The position numbers and the translations under genes are program-made. From Coturnix japonica (taxonomy: Eukaryota; Chordata; Aves; Galliformes; Phasianidae): a stretch of DNA of 64,000 bases. How positions within the stretch are numbered: the stretch's first letter is position 1; the number at the start of each line of letters is the position of its first letter. Below the pieces are notes generated by a model. That model saw nothing but the letters and a program-made list of their open reading frames with translations, did no database searches and was not told where the DNA came from. Shown in pieces: positions 24,967-37,147 of this stretch. Location: positions 2,723,141 through 2,787,140 of the forward strand of contig NC_029541.1 of NCBI RefSeq assembly GCF_001577835.2, given 5' to 3'.

Positions 24967-27395
24967 CCCTCAGGGCACGCCAGCAGTCAGACTAAGCTAC
25001 GTGTTGTTCTTCAAATGAACAGACTCTTCTCAGGACACTTCCTGGTGGTCACCCTCCCACTTCATCCCTCCATTAAGGATATAGGACCCGTTATATGGAC
25101 ATGTCATGTTTCCTTCTGAAACCTCACACCCAAGGACCAGAGCCAGCCGGAGAATGGGATGTCTGCACCAGAGCTGCTGGGCTGTGCCATAAGCACATAA
25201 GCTTGCTTGTTATGGCTGAGGTTCTGCAGTTGCATTGTGCCCATGTGGCCCAGTTCCCATTTCTTAAGTGGGGCACAGGAAGGAGCAGATAACACAGAGG
25301 TTGGTGCACCGACCCACGTGGGTGTTGCAGCTGAAACCAGACAGACTTATTAAGGCTAAAGTGGGAAATGTGGCAGCTGCAGCACCCCGACAGTCCTTCA
25401 GTAAGTATTATTGAAACATAGTGATATTCATTCCAGGGAAAGTCGTTTATTTTGTTTCTAATTAACTTTGTAAACAGACTTGAATTTGAGCAAATATTCA
25501 TGATGCTTCGCTGAGTTAGTCTGTATGTTATGAGTTTTCTACTCTGCAGGAATTGGGACCTATGTGTTAAGAGAAAAGCGTGAAGACAGGGTGTGGGGAT
25601 GGGGGTTCTGCATAGAACCCTGAGCAATACGCAGCCAGCAGGTGACTGCAGGGAAGCTCAAACCCTTCTTTCACCAATCAGACCCATTTTGAGCTGTGAA
25701 GGGGTTTGGCAGGAAGGAGCTTCAAGCCAGGCCAGGAGTGGTGTGTGTGCAGATCCTTAGCACCAGGAAGAGCAAGGGAACCACAAACCTGAGATGCCTT
25801 CCTGCCACCACCCCCTTGCATTGTGCCTCCTCTCGCTGACCCCTTAGTCTGCTGCTCTCCCATCTCTTTTCTCCCTTCCAGGTGCAAGGGATGCTATGGG
25901 GATGCCAATCCCAGAGCTGATTTCCCATTTACTTTCAGCACTTTGTACTGAGCTCACTGTGTGCAGCCGCGATCCACCTTCCCTCTGTTCACAGTGTGAA
26001 AAGCAAACGTGAAGGCTTAGCTGGATTCAGACGGAGCAATGAGATGCTCTCGGTGAGCTGAGTTCCTCCCACCTGTATAAGTGGGAAAGAGCAGGTTATT
26101 AGGGAGCGGGTGATGGAGACAACTTGGAAGAGTCTAAAATGTACCTCAGTGCCTTTGATTTTTCCTCAAGTATAAAAACTTTACGTTTGGGCTTAAGGAG
26201 GAGGTTGGAGGGGCTTTTGCCAAGGCCTTGGCAGTGCTCCCCTGGGTCCCTGCAGGCTGCTTTTGTCCATAGAGAGAAGAGGAACAGTTGTTTCTTTCTG
26301 CAAGGTGATTGCTTGGCTTTTTTTCTTTCCCCCCACCCCCCAGGTTTATACTTGAGTATGTTTGTTTATAAAGGTGTGAGTAACTGCATCACCTACAGCC
26401 CTCACTTTGTGCAAATGCCACTTGGTGCAAGCTCAGTTCCAGCTCTTGCCTTATTCAGTGGTGTAAAAGGGTTCCTAAGTGAGGCTCCAGCTGCTGCCAC
26501 GCGGTGCAGGAAGGGCCTCCCAGCTGTACTGTATTCTCTACCCAGATGACCTTTAACAGCGTGGCAGCAGCCCAAACAGAGCAGCGATTTTCATGCTCTG
26601 GGGCCGTTTGCCTGTTTATAAAAATACTTAATTACTTCGCTATGCACTTGTGAAGTAATTTAAATAACATTTATCCACTGCTTTGAGTCTTGAAAGCACT
26701 GTATAAATACTTCTGTTAAGTGTAAGAACACTGTAGAAACTGCCACTGGTTGTGAGAAGCAAGACCCAGATGCCTGCTTTCAAATCCCTTACCTTTCTAG
26801 CTATAAGTTTTTCAAAGGTTATTATTATTTCTCCTGGTTGCTGTTGTTTTCTATTTGAGTTCTGGTGACCGTCTGCCCTCCCTAAAACCCAGCATGTCTT
26901 TGACCTTCTGTAGAAGGCATGGCTTCTTATGCAATTACTGTGAATGCTGCTGTGAAAACCTCCTGCAAAGAGGAGGGCTCTTTCCTTTCTTTCATTTAAA
27001 GACATGGGGCGTTGGAAGTGGTAGACAATGAAACTCAAGTTCTCAGCAGTTATTTGTGTCCAGGACAGACATAATGGGCCCCTTCCTTAAGAGCTGAGTA
27101 CTATTAGCAGTGCCTTTGGTTAGTATGTTGTGTTGCCTGGTTTGGTGTGACTTTATTTCCTTCTTGTAAAACATGTAAAATAACGTGTACAGAATGGAAT
27201 AGCAAAGCTTCTATGGCAAAGTGAAATGCATTTTTTTGCAATGCTGTAATTTATTTTTCTTACTCCCCAGGAATTCTATGGCATTTTTACAAAATGTCTC
27301 ATTCCCAGCTTTATTTTGAAGGTTCAGAAACTACTTATCCATATGCAGATGGTGTAAAAGACAATGACAATAAAACTGTCGGTAATTAAAATAAC
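24967..27395 (+). other. RASSF5 3' UTR
   Basis: Follows the shared stop codon at 24964-24966. The distal part (about 26590-27380) is AT-rich with T runs and conserved-looking 3' UTR texture and ends at an AATAAA at 27369-27374. No open frame of interest lies within it. Shorter forms are possible. Confidence 0.55.
27369..27374 (+). other. Poly(A) signal, probable RASSF5 3' end
   Basis: Canonical AATAAA in GACAATAAAACTG, with T-rich sequence about 35-45 bases downstream. It is the first clear plus-strand signal at the end of the AT-rich 3' UTR. Confidence 0.55.
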
Positions 27396-27954
27396 TAAGG
27401 ATATCTCTGATTTATTTTTCTGGCGCCCTCTTATGGTATTTCCTTGTATTGAGTCTAAAGGAAAGCAATGGGAGTCCTTCCATAAGTGACTTAAAGAGAT
27501 AAACTTCAGCTAAACCAGCACAGAATGTTGGAGAAACTCGAGTGCTCCATTAATTGCCTTTAGTATTTATTAGTATTAATTTGTCTTTTGCATTAAGATG
27601 GCTTTGATAGAACTGCTACCTCTCATAAGCTGCAGTTAATCTTATACATGTAAATAAGAGCTCATTCTCCACACTGAAATGCCTTAATATTAATACCTGG
27701 AAGCGTTTAAAAGGATGACACCTAAAACTAAATGCTTTTATTTATGTGACATAAAGTGCTCTATGGCACATTGGCCTGGATCATTCTGGTGTGCTGTGTT
27801 CAAATGTGCTCTGCCATGTTCTGGATGGGGTCCTTTGGTTTAAAAGATAGGAAGTAAGAATGTCAGGCTGTCTGTGAGGCTCTATAGCCCTCCCCCATCC
27901 CCCCAAAAATGGGATGCCCATATATTAGAAAATATATGGAAAAGGATAAAGCTA
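27396..27954. other. Short convergent intergenic spacer between RASSF5 and EIF2D
   Basis: AT-rich spacer between two genes that end towards each other. No coding exon or repeat was recognised. An additional minus-strand AATAAA (TTTATT on the plus strand at about 27412) means EIF2D read-through could reach the RASSF5 3' end. Confidence 0.4.
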
Positions 27955-27973
27955 GTATTTTTTTTTTCAGCTT

Positions 27974-27979
27974 TTTATT
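27974..27979 (-). other. Poly(A) signal, probable EIF2D 3' end
   Basis: AATAAA on the minus strand, about 170 bases beyond the EIF2D stop codon at 28150-28152, in an AT-rich stretch. This gives a short 3' UTR. Confidence 0.55.
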
Positions 27980-28149
27980 TTTATGAAAAAATGATCACTT
28001 AGAGCAATATTATTCTTATTTGGGATAATCCTACATCATGTAGAAATGCAGGACTTTGAATGAATAAGGCCTGTACATAACCTTGATCTGTTGGCAGGAT
28101 GTCTCTATAAATAACAAGAGCTGATTAATCCTTACAATAGATTTTTCTC

Positions 28150-31100
28150 CTACTTTTTCCGGCCGAGCTTTGGAGCCTTCTCAAGGCCTTGGATATATTT
28201 CCGAGGTAGCTGGTATTCTTCTGCAACATAAAGAAGAGTAAAGATTAAATTACTAACTACGATCCATATCTTGCACTAATCAGTCCAAACCCAGTTCCAG
28301 AACAGACCTACCTAGCAGCATCTTGGCCAAATGATGGACTTGGTTGCCTTGGATCTGGACCTGAACTCTGTCTTTGGCTCCAGGCACTGGGGTGATGGTG
28401 GTGCTGGCCTGCACTTTCTGTTGTAGAATACTGGCCACACACTGTGGGTCTAAACCGTACAGCTCCAGGTTCTTGATAATTGTCACCTGAAGATTTTAGC
28501 AATGATTGCAGACATTAATACTGTCAATATTAGTGAATTACGTTGCATTCATCCCAGAAAAGCAAGCTGCCAAAGCTGCCCTTGGAATCAGGGCTCATTC
28601 ATATCCCATCTTCTTGTTTCTCTTCTTACCTTCTTATTTGATGATCTCTGTGCAGTGGTTATGTCAATGGGCTCAATGTTTCCTTTCCTCACAATAGGTT
28701 CTTGTCCAAAAAACGTCACCTGGTGTAAGGGCTGCAGACGCTCGAGGCACCTGAATGAAGTTTATAGATCCAATTGGTCTACACAGCACAGCAAGACTGA
28801 TATTAACTGTGTTTTTCTGCTGCAGGTTTTTGAGACTTGATATATAGCACAAGGGAATAAGCAGTCACCTGCTCAGGAGGTCATCCCACTTCAGGTGTGA
28901 GATTTCATCTTGCTCTGATTTATCCAGCAGGCAGTCGCACAGAACGGCATTTACTTTTACAAAGCTGTAAATGAAAAAGCATTAGGAGAAAACAAGTTCA
29001 CTTTTTGCTTTACATTCAGCATCTCCTGTGGAAGCAAGGTAGGACAACTGTTATGTATACTCACTTCTTGTTTGTTTCATCAACCAACTCGTTAGCCTTC
29101 ACATAGTTAATGATGATATTTCTCACCTCACTGCTTGAGAGGATGCTTCCTTTTCTAAACAGAAATAAAACTTGATTGCTTACCCTTGTAGGTGAATGGG
29201 AGCAGCACAGGTTTTTTAACCTCTCTCTTAACCCAACAATGATTCTGTTGCATTTTTCCAGTGCTCACTTGTGTCCAGAGTCCTGAAAGAGCGGCATCAT
29301 CTTTGCTGAGACCCCATACAGTGGTATGATTTCAGGAGCATGATATACTTGTTCCCTGTCTTCACTCTTGTTATCTTGGGCAGCAGAAGCTGAAGAAAAT
29401 CCTTCAGGTACTGCAAATGCTTTAATGCTGGGGAAAAAAAAACATTATTTGATGGGAATCAAAGAGGCTAAAATTTGTAATATCAGTTTCTGTGCTTGCA
29501 AGTAGGGGAACGTGGCAAACTTGAGTGTAACTGCGCCTCCTAATGACAAAGCTAAGGATGATGAGAGAAAAGTTAATGCTACAACTTAAATTCTGCTTCT
29601 TTCCAAATGCAGAAGAGAAAACATGCTTTTATCTACCAAAATATTCTCCAGCCCATTAGTTTCCAAGGAGATGTTACATAACAGCAGACCTCAGGCCCCA
29701 CTGGGAAATTCCAAGAGAGAGCTAATGGGCTGATATGCAAAAGGAAGGAATCTGGTTCTTGATATAACTATTAATCCTTAAGAAGATAATAGAAGCCCTG
29801 ATAATCAGGTAACAAGGAACTAAAAAGGTATTTGTGTGAATGAATGTGTAATGGAAAACACAGCATTTTTTTCTGGTTTTTAAGGTTATAACTTTGGCTG
29901 CTGATTTTTCACAGTGGCTGATTTGATCCTACATGACATTTTAAGGCTGTGGTTTCATGGGCGTTTGTGCAGCAGCAGTGTCATCTTCTCAATGGAGTTA
30001 TTTTTTAGACAGGTAAGTTCACTTCAAAGCTGAACAAAGAGTTGTCCCAGCAGATAGATGGGACTGGAGGGACATGTTTAAATGGGAAAGGCATAAAGCA
30101 GTCATACCACTAGACTCGGTGTTAAATAGCTAGAAAACTGCCTGATGGATATAAAATACCATACAAATTATCAAGACTCACTGTCAAAGGAATGTGCTTT
30201 TTAGAGACTGCTGACGAAGGTTATAATAGGTAACAGAGCTGGAGACATGATTCTATTCCTTCTTTTCAAGACCTATCACCTCTTTCAAAGACTACAATAT
30301 TCTACATACTCTGGATGTTTCCAGTCCACCTCCACGATGCTTTCCACACCTTTGGCCAGCTCCTTCACTTGTAAGATCTTCTGGTGCTGCATACCTTGCA
30401 GGAATTTAGAAAACTGAGAAAATAACAATCAGAAACGTGGAGCATTTTAAATTCCTCTTTGTATTTTTGACTGCCCCCAAATTACCTGCTAAATCAGGAG
30501 ACCTTATTGGGGGGAGTGGAGCCCAGCACTGAAGGCCTTTGCTGCTCCAAACATAGCAATTGCTAAGGAATAGTGCGTGCCTCTATCATGCTCTAAAACG
30601 GAGTAAGCAAATGTTCCTTTTTGTAGGTCTGCCACCTGTTTGCTCTGTGACCTTGGCCAAATCACACTGTGTGTCACATGGACTGCTGTGACATCTTTGG
30701 CAACAGGCTTTGTCCTTGCCTGTCATCTCCACTCCTTTTCATCTTTGTTCATTAATAGCTTCAGAAAAAAAATGATCCCTTCTTGCACGAAATTGCAATG
30801 TCCGACAAGATCAGAGCCTTTAACAGCTATCACAGTACAAATACCAGACAGCATTAGGTATGTTCAAAGAAGTGCTCACTCTTTCAGGACAATAACTTCC
30901 TTCCCTCGATCTCTCAGAAGCAGAGATCTGAGTAAGAGAACCTGCCTTTTAAGAACAGCTTACAGGGCTTTTCTGTCTGTTTTATTAACACTTCAACTTG
31001 AAGCTCAATGGGAAAATCTCACCTTCTTATAGCTTGACTTCTTTATATCCAGTTGCTGTCCAGCAGGGCTATAATGGATTTTTAAAAGCAGTTCTTTAGT

Positions 31101-34100
31101 TATGGGCACTCTTTATTTCTTTGTAAAACTTTTGTTAAAATTATCTTAACAGCAAAAATATGAGCTTCACACAGAATTACTTCAAACAAAATAACAGACA
31201 GAACATGATGAATTCAACTAGCACTGATGTTCCCATAGGGAAGCAAAGAGCCATTTAAGTGATCAAGAAACCTTTAAACAACTCTTAGTCAACTCAAGTT
31301 ACATATTAAATGCGTATCCTGGTTTCAATCATACAAACACCTTGATGTAAGAAGAACAACTTTAGATAAGGAACTGGATTTTTACTTTTGAATCAAAAAC
31401 TTCATCCCAAATATTCTATTCTAAATATCCTACTCTTTCTTGCAACCCCAAAGACACTCCTCTTACCACGTACCAGCATGAGAACATATGGCTGCGTAGA
31501 AACGTGCTGGTGAGCAGAGGAAGGTCTGACTTCTTCACTTTGCATTTTAAAGCATGAAGAAAGCATTGATTAAACAATGCGTCCATTTGCTCTGTAGGGA
31601 AGAAAAGGATAAGCATGAAGTGAGCAGTCTCTCCTTCATAAGATAATGCTCAGCTTCAGACCACAGAACTCTATCCCTATACCCTGTGCTGTCCAGAATG
31701 CACAGTAACCTAGACCATGGGTACCAGCTTCAGCAAACAGAAGGTATTAGTTTGGATCCATTTGCATGCAAGATACCTTGTGGTGTCCTGCTGTCCTCTG
31801 CATCCTGCTGAGCCCCTGTGCTGTCATCTTCAGCTGTTTCTGCAGCTCTGTTTTCATTAAGTTCTTCCTTTCCCATCACTATTGCAGAACTGTTTTGCTC
31901 CTTCAGGCTCAAATCACCAATGTCCACGTGTTGTGGTGTGTCATTGGAGAAACTGTTGCCAGGCTTTTTCCCCTCTGCTTCTTCCTCATTTTCAGCAGGA
32001 TCTGCTACCAAGGGAGCTAAGGTAGGAGGACAAGATTTGTCACCATATTCCCTACAAAAGGAAGAAAAAGCATTACGTAGCTTTCTGTTTAATGCTTGGA
32101 AACCCACAGGACAAGAATAGTCATAAATGTTCCCCTGATAAAAGGCACAGAGAGTTGTATGGATCTTAAACTGTAAGATTTATTTCCAGGTCTATTGGAT
32201 AGACCTCAGGGGAGAGAACTGCTTCTGTGAGGAAGGTGTGGGCTTTGATTTTAGTAAGACTTGCCCCACATCTTACAGAATGCCTGGACATACACTCACC
32301 AGAGATGATCCATGTAAGTATGCAACACAGCAAAGCCCTTCCCTTTCATTCCAGCAGCCAGCATCTCTGTGGTAGACATAGCAGCAGCTGCAACTGCTAC
32401 AGGAGCCCTGGGGAAACACAGCATCGTTACAACAGGACAGCACAAACACACAAGAACAGTGCTGTTGTGATATAATGGGATTGTTTTACAATGTTCTTGT
32501 TCTTTACAGACTGCTTTTCTAAACTTCCAGGCATTTTGGGGTTTTGTCCCATCTCTTTGGTATGTCAGGCCTTTCAAAGAATCCCAAGGATGTGTGCAGT
32601 TGTGCTACTGCAGTGACAGGTGGGCAGTAATGCATTCTTCCCTTTAAGAAAGCACAAGGAGCACAGGCACTGCTAAAAAGAGACCTGGGTGGAGGGGGAG
32701 AAATACAGCTTTAGTGCTGCTTCCTCTTTCTGAGCTTTCACACAGTCAAAGACAACTGTGTAGATTATAATCTTATGTAAAAACTGCTGTTTGAAAAGAA
32801 ATCTATCGGGCCTCAGCTCCAGAATTTGCACAGCTCCCCATCTATTTGCATAGCTTTCCACCTGAGCTCAAATATATCCCAACCCAGGAATGTAGCTGCA
32901 CTTTTTTGTGTGCTGAATATTCCGCTGTTCAGGTCCACAGCGCATCAAATGCATGAGAATAATTCTGCTCCTATCCCCTCAAAAGCCCCAGATTTTTCAT
33001 GTTAAAAATAGTTTCCCTTCCAATGCTGGTTTCTAAGATGGGAATAAAGAGTCCTCTGTACCTGTTTCCCAGGAGGGTGACAGCGCAGAGCGTGCCCCGC
33101 TCTACTTGTGGAAAGCCAGAAGGTGGCACTACAACCCCTGGCAGCATCAGATCTGTGGACAACAAAGCAACCATTTCTCAATGAAAGATTCAGCCACGAC
33201 CTCCTCCACCCCCATCCCTTCTGTTACTCAGCAAAAACGCAGCCTGCTAATTGCTGAGTGCATGCCAGAGAAAACATCATTCTCTGTTTCCTCCGGTAAG
33301 AGCACTTCTTGCTACCAACCCATGGAACAGGGGATTTGATTTGGTGTGCACATCCTAAAACACAGCAGAAGAGCTATTTGTGCTCAGCCCCTTGCCTTGC
33401 CAGGCACAAAGAAGGTACTCTTCTAACAAAAAGGAATAAGCTCCCAGCCTAGGCAGCATTACTGTTCACTAATGACAAGGAGAAAAGAAAGGAACAAGGA
33501 GACAGATGCAAAACCATCCATTTATTCTGCCCTACCCCAAGGCAGAAGCTCTCTCTTTGCTAAAATTTGCCCCTGCTGATCCAACAACCCTGCCCTGACA
33601 GCTGCACTCAGTTGTGAGCTCTACTCAGCAGGAGGAAATCACCTTCACCACCTCCTTGCTAATCTGGACAGAAATAAGTGGATCTTGCTGTGTGATTTGT
33701 TCTTCTTTCCACGCCTGGGATGAACAGACTGGCATGTGAGTAAAAATGTGTTCCATCCCTCATGTATGGCATCATGTTTTCATTATATTAAAATCATCTA
33801 CTCTCTCTCATAGCAGCTGCAGTTGTCCAGACCTTGCAGTCTCATGGACTGACCTGTGTTCCATGGTTTGATTTGAAGGCATCTCACTTTTCTCTCTGCA
33901 TCTTAGATCTAATCTGCATGCTGAGGGGCCAGCAATACTCTTCCTCCCATTCACTGTCACAACTACTTTCAGCACACCCAGGATGAACTCTGCAATGCAG
34001 ACAAGGCTCCAGATCTCTAAGGAAAGAAATCATGCAAAAATCTTCAGGTGATGAGGTAATTAGCTGTGTGCATCATGTAAATAACCAGGGCAGGCAGTGA

Positions 34101-36398
34101 GACCTTTGAATTCAAGGAACAGATACCGTGAATAGCACTGCCTTCCTTCTCTTTGTGATTGCTTCCTCAAGTCTGCTCCATGTCTGCAGTGCTGGACAGT
34201 CTCACTCCTTTCCTCCCATTTCTATGGCAGGACTCAATATTTGCTCTCTGCCTTTGCTGGCCATTGTCTCCACGGCCAGTTTCTTATCTTTGGATCATAC
34301 TCAGCAGTAGCCTAGTTGCCATGGGAGATGAATGACCTGCAGCCCTCTTTCATCAGTGTTCTTCTCTTGTTAACAAGACTTTTTTCCCCCAGAAACTAGG
34401 TCACTACAAGCCAACAACAAAGCTTGCTCAGATGTTTATCATAGCTATGCACTCACACACTTTATTTCCCCAAGAGCGGAGTGAACAGAGGGACTTGTCT
34501 GCTTCTCTAGACAGTGTGTAATGGAAAAAAAGACATCTATTTCTACACGTACGCTTCCATTTATAGATTAAAGCTGCAGTGGCTGGAATTCAATCTTTTC
34601 CTGGTTGAGTAGTTCTGCTGTTTCAGGTTTATAAAGGCCTGACTCTCACGAGTCTGAACTGCATCCAAAGCAGATGCCAGAAAATAGATTCATTTCTTGT
34701 TAATCTCAAGTAGCTGGTAGAGCCAGTACTCCAGCAATTGAAATCCAACCCCACCTGTAATCGACAACTGACCTGACAGTGATTAGAACTGTAGATTCCA
34801 GTACAAACTCATTCACTCCCTGCAGTTATAAGCAAGCTCAGATCTGAACTGACAGGACCCAGAGTGGCAGCAGATGGAGTCAGCTGCCCAAGGAAAGCTA
34901 AAAAGAAAAAGGCCATAGAGCTGCAACACAGGCTGTGCAGTGTCCCAGTTCAGAGTCACCTATCAACTTTACACCCTAAAGAGGCATTTCTAAATCTGAG
35001 TCTCTCAAATGAAGCAGCTTTTAAACTGCATTTAAACAGCTTAACCTTCATTCACAAACTGCTCTGCTGCTGACTTATGTTCAGTCTCAGGAGATCAAGG
35101 TGAGTTACTTTGTGCATATACTTTAGCATTGTTTCAGGTCCATCTCTCCCACTGAGAGATAAGAACCCCAAAAAGCCCTGAAGGCAAATCCTATCTGCAA
35201 TGGGATGCGACGAAGTCCTGGTCCTCTTACCTGCTCCTCCTGCTAGCTTCTGTAGCACGGGGGGCCATGTTGAAAAAGCAGGGAGAAGATCTGGGTAGAC
35301 CCACAGAGTGTACACTGCGCCAAAAGAGAAGAAAAATTAAAGAGGTGGCATTAAAAAATGCTATGTGCTGCTTTTTGTCATGCTAACTGCATGGCCTGTA
35401 AGGCCAGAACAGTCCTACAATAAATAGAAAACAGTGGAGACAGGCAAAAAACCCAGCTATTTCATTCATGATTATGTGAACTGCTATAAAGATGACCCTT
35501 TCAATCACCTTTTGTAAGCTTTGAGCTCATCTGCTACTCCAAAAGGGCAGAATTTCTGGATAGGGGTAATACAAAGACACAGAGTATCTATCAGAGCAAT
35601 TTGTTACCTAATTGCAGGGCTGCCTGCCTGGAAGTGGATGTGATACAGAAGAAGGATGAGAGGCTAGGATGCTAATCTGTGGCTGAAACCACTTGTTTCC
35701 TAGTTCCTAACCCCTCAGAGCCTCAATTTGGCAAGAATCTCACTGGGTTTCACTTTGATATCAGCAGAATAAACACAATAAAGTGTGTGCAGATGAGGTG
35801 CAATAGAGATGGGAGATGCATAAGCATTTCAATGCAAGTCTTTGGGGGGGGGGAATCAACACAAGTTTTTAAGGGGGGCAAGGGAGGAATCAACACAAGT
35901 TTTTAGGGGGGGCAAGAGGGGAATCAACACAAGTCTTTGAGGGGTGAAATGCTGGCTTGTAGTCAGTAAATAGGGAGGATTCCTCCACTGCACTGCCCTT
36001 ACCTGTGGGATACAGAGCTTTTTCAATCTCAAACAGGATCGGGTTCCTGCCATTGGCGTACACAGTGACGGCCTCCCCTTTGTGAGTGTATATCTTGATG
36101 ACATTCAGCTCTTCCTTGTTTGGAATCAACTCCGCCAACTGCTCAGCATTAAGGCTCGGAAAAGCAGCAGCCACATCAGCTCTCAGCTTCCTCCTGCAAC
36201 GAGAAAACCAACCCCTCCATCACTATTTTAGCTACTACCACACTCCCATTTTTCCACTTGGGGAAGAAACCAGACCTCCTCCTCTCTCCCCTCCCCTCAT
36301 CTCCGACCCCACACCACCCTCTCCCCACACACCAGCACCCACCGATCGGATCCCTTGATGGCGGTGCTGGCCTTGACGCGGAAGGCCTTGCAGAACAT
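28150..36398 (-). CDS. EIF2D: Eukaryotic translation initiation factor 2D (ligatin), complete
   Basis: Non-canonical initiation factor that places tRNA in the 40S P site without GTP and helps strip deacylated tRNA and mRNA from post-termination 40S subunits; cytosolic. Fifteen coding exons (minus strand, 5' to 3'): 36343-36398, 36003-36193, 35231-35314, 33062-33152, 32300-32407, 31777-32051, 31474-31591, 31023-31068, 30310-30413, 29269-29427, 29065-29154, 28869-28964, 28630-28750, 28312-28486, 28150-28220; total 594 aa (human 584). Order: MCT1-like N-terminus plus PUA (MFCKAFRVK to about residue 178), a 90-residue acidic low-complexity linker in exon 6, winged-helix and SWIB/MDM2-like regions, then the SUI1/eIF1-like domain (KNLELYGLDP, QIQGNQVHHL) and basic tail LGRKK. 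The start codon sits in a perfect Kozak context (GCCGCC-ATG). MCTS1/DENR are the split relatives; length and domain order exclude them. Confidence 0.95.
35836..35945 (+). repeat. Three-copy tandem repeat with poly-G tract in EIF2D intron 2
   Basis: Three units of about 35 bp, each with GAATCAACACAAGT followed by CTTT or TTTT and a G-rich tract (a run of G, then GGGGGGCAAG). It lies about 60 bp downstream (on the minus strand) of the exon 2 donor at 36003, within the intron. The minus strand is C-rich. Confidence 0.8.
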
Positions 36399-37147
36399 GG
36401 CGGCTCTGCCTTCACCCCCCGGCAGCCGCCATCTTGTCGTGCACAGCACAAAGTGTCCGGGTGGAAACCACCCTCCCGACCGGTTCGGTCCGAGGATGCT
36501 TAGAACCGCCTGGCTTTGTCCTAACGCTGAGGATTTCTTTATTCTGAGCGCTTTGTGGCTCTTAATAATAACCGATATAATACTGCTCTGACGGCAGAGC
36601 TTGGAAATAAACCCCACGGCAGCACAAATTAAAGCAGCACCGATGGAATTGCAGCACCATCGATGTAGAAACGGGGCTCATTTCAGCATCCCTCGCATGA
36701 GCGACTCATGGGGGAGCGTTTCCCTCTGCTTATAACGCAATTATTCAACCCCTTTTTTTGCCACCTGGCTTGAAAGCGTGTTGTTTTAATACAAGAATGG
36801 CTGAGTTTACAGGAAAAGAAAGCGAGCTCAGGATAACCCTCAGCCATTATCTGTGGGTCTTAAAGAAAGAGAGAGCTAAGAGAGAACGGCTGAGCGATGT
36901 TCCCGGAGCCGGTCTCGAACCCGTGTCCTAGAGGGATGCACCGCCCCGCCCGCAGTGCGCATGCTCATTCCGGCAGCGGGCGGAGGCTCGTTCCTTGGCA
37001 ACCAGCGGCCCCGCCGCGGCCCGGCAGTTGCGGGCGGCCGCAGCCTGGCTGCCCGCAGCGGCAGCGCTGGACGGCGGCGGTGCGGCCGGAGGTGCGGGGC
37101 GGCGGCGGAGGCGAGACGTGGGATGGGGGCCGCCTCCCCCCGCCATC
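36399..37147. promoter_or_regulatory. Divergent promoter region between EIF2D and DYRK3
   Basis: Head-to-head genes with about 750 bp between start codons. The EIF2D side has a YY1-type element (36425-36436). The DYRK3 side (about 36880-37147) is a CpG-rich island with GC boxes (CACCGCCCCGCCCGC near 36939), an NRF1-like TGCGCATGC (36956-36964) and an RFX X-box-like GTTCCTTGGCAAC (36990-37002). The middle (36600-36880) is AT-richer, which suggests two separate core promoters rather than one shared island. The 5' UTRs of both genes fall here; their starts are not fixed. Confidence 0.6.
36425..36436 (-). promoter_or_regulatory. YY1 motif in EIF2D 5' leader
   Basis: Minus strand CAAGATGGCGGC, a perfect core match to the YY1 consensus, 26 bases before the EIF2D start codon. 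Such sites are common just downstream of the transcription start of translation and housekeeping genes, which suggests a very short 5' UTR. Confidence 0.6.

Noticed and set aside
36895-36945. tRNA-like T-arm on the minus strand (GGGTTCGAGACC)
   Set aside because: The B-box-like core is present, but the stem does not pair well, and no A box, anticodon arm or acceptor stem can be folded around it.
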